A stretch of 64,000 nucleotides of DNA, from NCBI GenBank assembly GCA_002495905.1, contig DAHJ01000022.1, forward strand, positions 1 to 64,000. Direction: 5' to 3'. A program made the position numbers and the translations under genes. Positions 61,607-64,000 of the stretch are shown here, piece by piece. The notes beneath the pieces were generated by a model. The model was not told the origin of the DNA. It worked only from the letters and a program-made list of their open reading frames with translations, and did not search any database. How positions within the stretch are numbered: the first letter of the stretch is position 1; every line of letters begins with the position of its first letter. The stretch comes from Thaumarchaeota archaeon UBA223. Its GTDB lineage: Archaea > Thermoproteota > Nitrososphaeria > Nitrososphaerales > UBA57.

Positions 61607-62680
61607 ATGTACAAAATTGCAATTTTAGGTTCTACTGGAATGGTTGGGCAGCAATTTATTTCAGGTTTACAGAATCATCCATGGTTTGAAGTAACATGTT
61701 TAGCAGCGTCTGAGAGATCTGCAGGTAAGAAATACATAGATGCCATAAAGAACAGTGCAGGTTCTATTCAATGGTTTGGAGAAGGTGAAATAAATGAAAA
61801 CATTAAGAATATGACAGTTAAGAATGTTAACGAAATTGATCCATCAGAATTTGATATTGCTTATTCAGCATTAGAAGCAGGAGCTGCTCAAATTGAATCT
61901 AAATTTGCAGAGCATATTCCTGTTTTAAGTACAGCGTCAGCTTATAGGTATGAGGAAGACGTACCAATATTAATTCCAACAGTAAATGACGAACATGTAC
62001 CGCTATTAGAAAAACAAAAGAAAAGAGGATGGAAAGGATTTGTTGCGCCGCAAGCTAACTGTACAACTACAGGCCTTGTAATAACATTGAAACCCATCTT
62101 AGATGAATTTGGTATTGATTCAGTGGTAATCACGTCATTACAAGCAGTATCAGGTGCAGGAAGAAATCCAGGAATACCACTTTTTGATTTAGTTGATAAT
62201 ATAATTCCATACATACCTAAAGAGGAAGAAAAAGTATCAATAGAATTAAAAAAGATTCTTGGTAATTATGATGGAAATAGTATAGTTAATGCAAAATATA
62301 ATGTGTCAGCAACTTGTACACGAGTAGGTGTATTAGATGGACATACAGAATCAGTATTAGTAAATACAAAGAAGAAAGCAGAAGTTGAAGATGTAATAAG
62401 AGTGATGGATAAATTTGCAAATTCACTTTCAGATATGGATCTCCCATCAGCTCCGAAGAAATTAATTACAATACATAATGATCCTTTTAGACCACAACCC
62501 AGATTGGATAGAGAGTTAGAAGGCGGAATGACAACATCAGTAGGAAGGATAAGAAAGGATGAAGTATTTCCTAATGGAATAAAATATGTATTGTTATCTC
62601 ATAATACAAGAATGGGAGCCGCAAAAGGCGTAATTCTTACAAGCGAGATGCTAATTAAATCGAATATAATTAATAATTAG
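61607..62680 (+). CDS. asd: Aspartate-semialdehyde dehydrogenase
   Basis: 357 residues. Cofactor loop ILGSTGMVGQQF (5-16), ALEAGAAQIESKFAE, the catalytic Cys at about 151 in PQANCTTTGL, and AVSGAGRNPGIPLFDLVDNIIPYIP. The archaeal/fungal-type length (about 350-360) fits. It connects LysC and Hom, completing aspartate to threonine with thrB and thrC in this block. Confidence 0.95.
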   Translation: MYKIAILGSTGMVGQQFISGLQNHPWFEVTCLAASERSAGKKYIDAIKNSAGSIQWFGEGEINENIKNMTVKNVNEIDPSEFDIAYSALEAGAAQIESKFAEHIPVLSTASAYRYEEDVPILIPTVNDEHVPLLEKQKKRGWKGFVAPQANCTTTGLVITLKPILDEFGIDSVVITSLQAVSGAGRNPGIPLFDLVDNIIPYIPKEEEKVSIELKKILGNYDGNSIVNAKYNVSATCTRVGVLDGHTESVLVNTKKKAEVEDVIRVMDKFANSLSDMDLPSAPKKLITIHNDPFRPQPRLDRELEGGMTTSVGRIRKDEVFPNGIKYVLLSHNTRMGAAKGVILTSEMLIKSNIINN

Positions 62681-62744
62681 ATTTTCACATACTTTTTAAT
62701 TATAACAAATATATTTCATAGTATTGAGGAGAAAGTAATCAAAA

Positions 62745-63221
62745 TTGGAAAAATTTGATGAAATAGATGTAAGAATTTTAGCAGAATTAATTCAAGAATC
62801 AAACATATCGATTCCGAAATTAAGTGATAGAATTGAGATTAATTCATCAGTAGTATATAGTAGAATTAACCGATTAATTAGAAAGGGTTTCATAAAAAAA
62901 TACACATTAGAAGTAGATGAAAATTTATTAGGTTATCCAATAAAAGCAGTAATCGGTTGTAATATTAGTTCGAGGCAACGAGATACGATTTTAAAGGATA
63001 TTGAACAAATAAAAGAAACAAGAGAAATTATTGAAATTACAGGTAGATTTGATTTACTGATTTCGGTGAGTGCAGAATCGTTAGATGATTTACACGAATT
63101 GGTATCGAAAAAAGTGTCTCAAATAGACGGAGTTACACATACAGAAACATTTATTGAGATGAAAAGGCATCAATTGAGTTTTATTTCAAGAATAGATACA
63201 AATTCAGATAGTAAAAAATAA
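62745..63221 (+). CDS. Lrp/AsnC family transcription regulator
   Basis: 158 residues with the two-domain Lrp layout: N-terminal helix-turn-helix (KFDEIDVRILAELIQ, SIPKLSDRI, SVVYSRINRLIRKGFIKKYTLE; 1-55) and a C-terminal RAM/ligand domain (GCNISSRQRDTI, REIIEITGRFDLLISVSAES). TTG 62745 is the start, with GAGGAG upstream. Position directly after asd suggests control of amino-acid synthesis, possibly of this cluster. Confidence 0.9.
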   Translation: MEKFDEIDVRILAELIQESNISIPKLSDRIEINSSVVYSRINRLIRKGFIKKYTLEVDENLLGYPIKAVIGCNISSRQRDTILKDIEQIKETREIIEITGRFDLLISVSAESLDDLHELVSKKVSQIDGVTHTETFIEMKRHQLSFISRIDTNSDSKK

Positions 63222-63293
63222 GAGAATAATTAACAAATCCGTCTAATTATTTTACACCTATTCCATTAGATTGGATTAAGTAATAAATAAGGT

Positions 63294-64000
63294 ATGCAAA
63301 AGGTGGATTATGAATCATTTGGAATTTCTAAAGAAAACAACAATCAACCTGAAAAAATCATAAAGGATCCTTTTGGAAAATTCGAGGATGTAAACATACA
63401 AAAAGCAATTCCAAAGAAGATAATCAAAGATATAAAAAGGAAGAAAGAATTTATTGAAAATGGAATAAACAGAATTGAAGAAGCATCAAAAATACGATAT
63501 CCTGAATATTATATTGAACCGATTTTACCCATTGCATTTACATCGTTAGAAAGAGGAAGTCCAACTCCATATTTTGCGAGAAATATCTTTCATATTTGGA
63601 AAGGAGAAGTAAGGATAATTATTCAATTATCAGCGCCATTGATAGCATTTGGATTAAAGGGTACAATACAAGCAATATTGGCGCATGAATTTCTTCACTA
63701 TATAGAATATGTTAGAAAATTTGAAAGATTAGATATAATCTCAGATGAAATATCAAGTACTTTATTTGAAGCAAAATATGCAGATGCTTGTAGGTCGTTT
63801 AAACCAGAATTAATTTTTACACACAGTAATAAGGCACCTCAAATTCTGAAACATTTAAGAGAAAAATTTCAGAATCATTCAGTTGGCGAGAGATTAATTA
63901 AGAAAACAACCGATGATTGGATAAATAAGAGTCTACCTGTACGTCGAGTTAATTTAGAAAATAATGTATCAAGCATTCCAATAGAAACAATTATGAGAAC
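63294..64000 (+). CDS. HExxH metalloprotease-like protein, 5' part
   Basis: The frame opens at ATG 63294 and runs off the window end, giving 235 visible residues. The zinc-protease motif is His131-Glu132-x-x-His135 (AHEFLHYIEYV), followed by a plausible third ligand Glu159 in LFEAKYAD. A charged N-terminal 60 residues precede a beta-rich part (IFHIWKGEVRIIIQLS). No signal peptide or span is visible, so it would act in the cytoplasm. I do not recognise a more specific family. Confidence 0.75.
   Translation, partial: MQKVDYESFGISKENNNQPEKIIKDPFGKFEDVNIQKAIPKKIIKDIKRKKEFIENGINRIEEASKIRYPEYYIEPILPIAFTSLERGSPTPYFARNIFHIWKGEVRIIIQLSAPLIAFGLKGTIQAILAHEFLHYIEYVRKFERLDIISDEISSTLFEAKYADACRSFKPELIFTHSNKAPQILKHLREKFQNHSVGERLIKKTTDDWINKSLPVRRVNLENNVSSIPIETIMR

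Overview
The window is AT-rich archaeal chromosomal DNA, densely packed on both strands, with short intergenic gaps and many TTG/GTG starts. The gene set points to the Nitrososphaeria (Thaumarchaeota), most like a marine Nitrosopumilales genome. Supporting genes include SRP19, ribosomal protein S8e, an LSm protein, a TFE-beta/RPC34-like factor, Trm1, SMC with ScpA/ScpB, the archaeal pantoate kinase/phosphopantothenate synthetase route, a RadB-like recombinase, RqcH, and a 1,395-residue S-layer protein with repeated Ig-like modules. No ammonia-oxidation genes lie in this window, so the lineage call is an inference.

Layout. 1-1021 (+): end of a TFE-beta-like gene and rlmE. 992-7962 (-): an information-processing operon running smc, scpA, scpB, rps8e, a 47-residue membrane protein, srp19, trm1. 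8108-11810 (-): a CoA block of pantoate kinase, phosphopantothenate synthetase, panB and an aspartate decarboxylase-type enzyme. 11906-13552 (+): pyrG. 13553-16873 (-): LSm, metK, pdxS, pdxT and an OB-fold protein. 16948-22672 (mostly +): RadB-like, an unknown protein, a small membrane protein, rqcH, pyrC and a GT28-like glycosyltransferase. 22673-27126: lyase-superfamily enzyme, rhomboid protease, GT2, PAS protein, UbiA prenyltransferase, DUF4177-like protein.

27132-33608 is the most distinctive block. It is a sulfur (or selenium) handling cluster: rhodanese, two TusA-like proteins and a long SelD-like protein on the minus strand; divergent to them a Tat-exported beta-propeller, a membrane-anchored beta-propeller, a YeeE/YedE permease and a third TusA-like protein. 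Together they could bind, import and relay an inorganic sulfur or selenium species.

33665-46824 is a surface-glycan region with a Wzx-type flippase, tRNA-Arg(GCG), deacetylase/ATP-grasp/HAD trio, a GalU-UGD-UXS route towards UDP-xylose, and epimerase, cupin, SDR and methyltransferase genes for modified sugars. 46899-52221 (-) is the S-layer operon: the S-layer protein, then a smaller secreted protein with a C-terminal membrane anchor. 52411-56342 adds a GT-C glycosyltransferase and a heptose-phosphate pathway (HddA, GmhA, GmhB) with a GT2 enzyme. The glycan regions flank the S-layer operon, suggesting that their products decorate the S-layer or lipids.

56382-63221 holds a thioesterase and the aspartate-to-threonine pathway (thrC, thrB, hom, lysC, asd) plus an Lrp/AsnC regulator. 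The window ends inside an HExxH metalloprotease-like gene. I see no rRNA, CRISPR, transposase or prophage, and no gene-free stretch above 300 bases.
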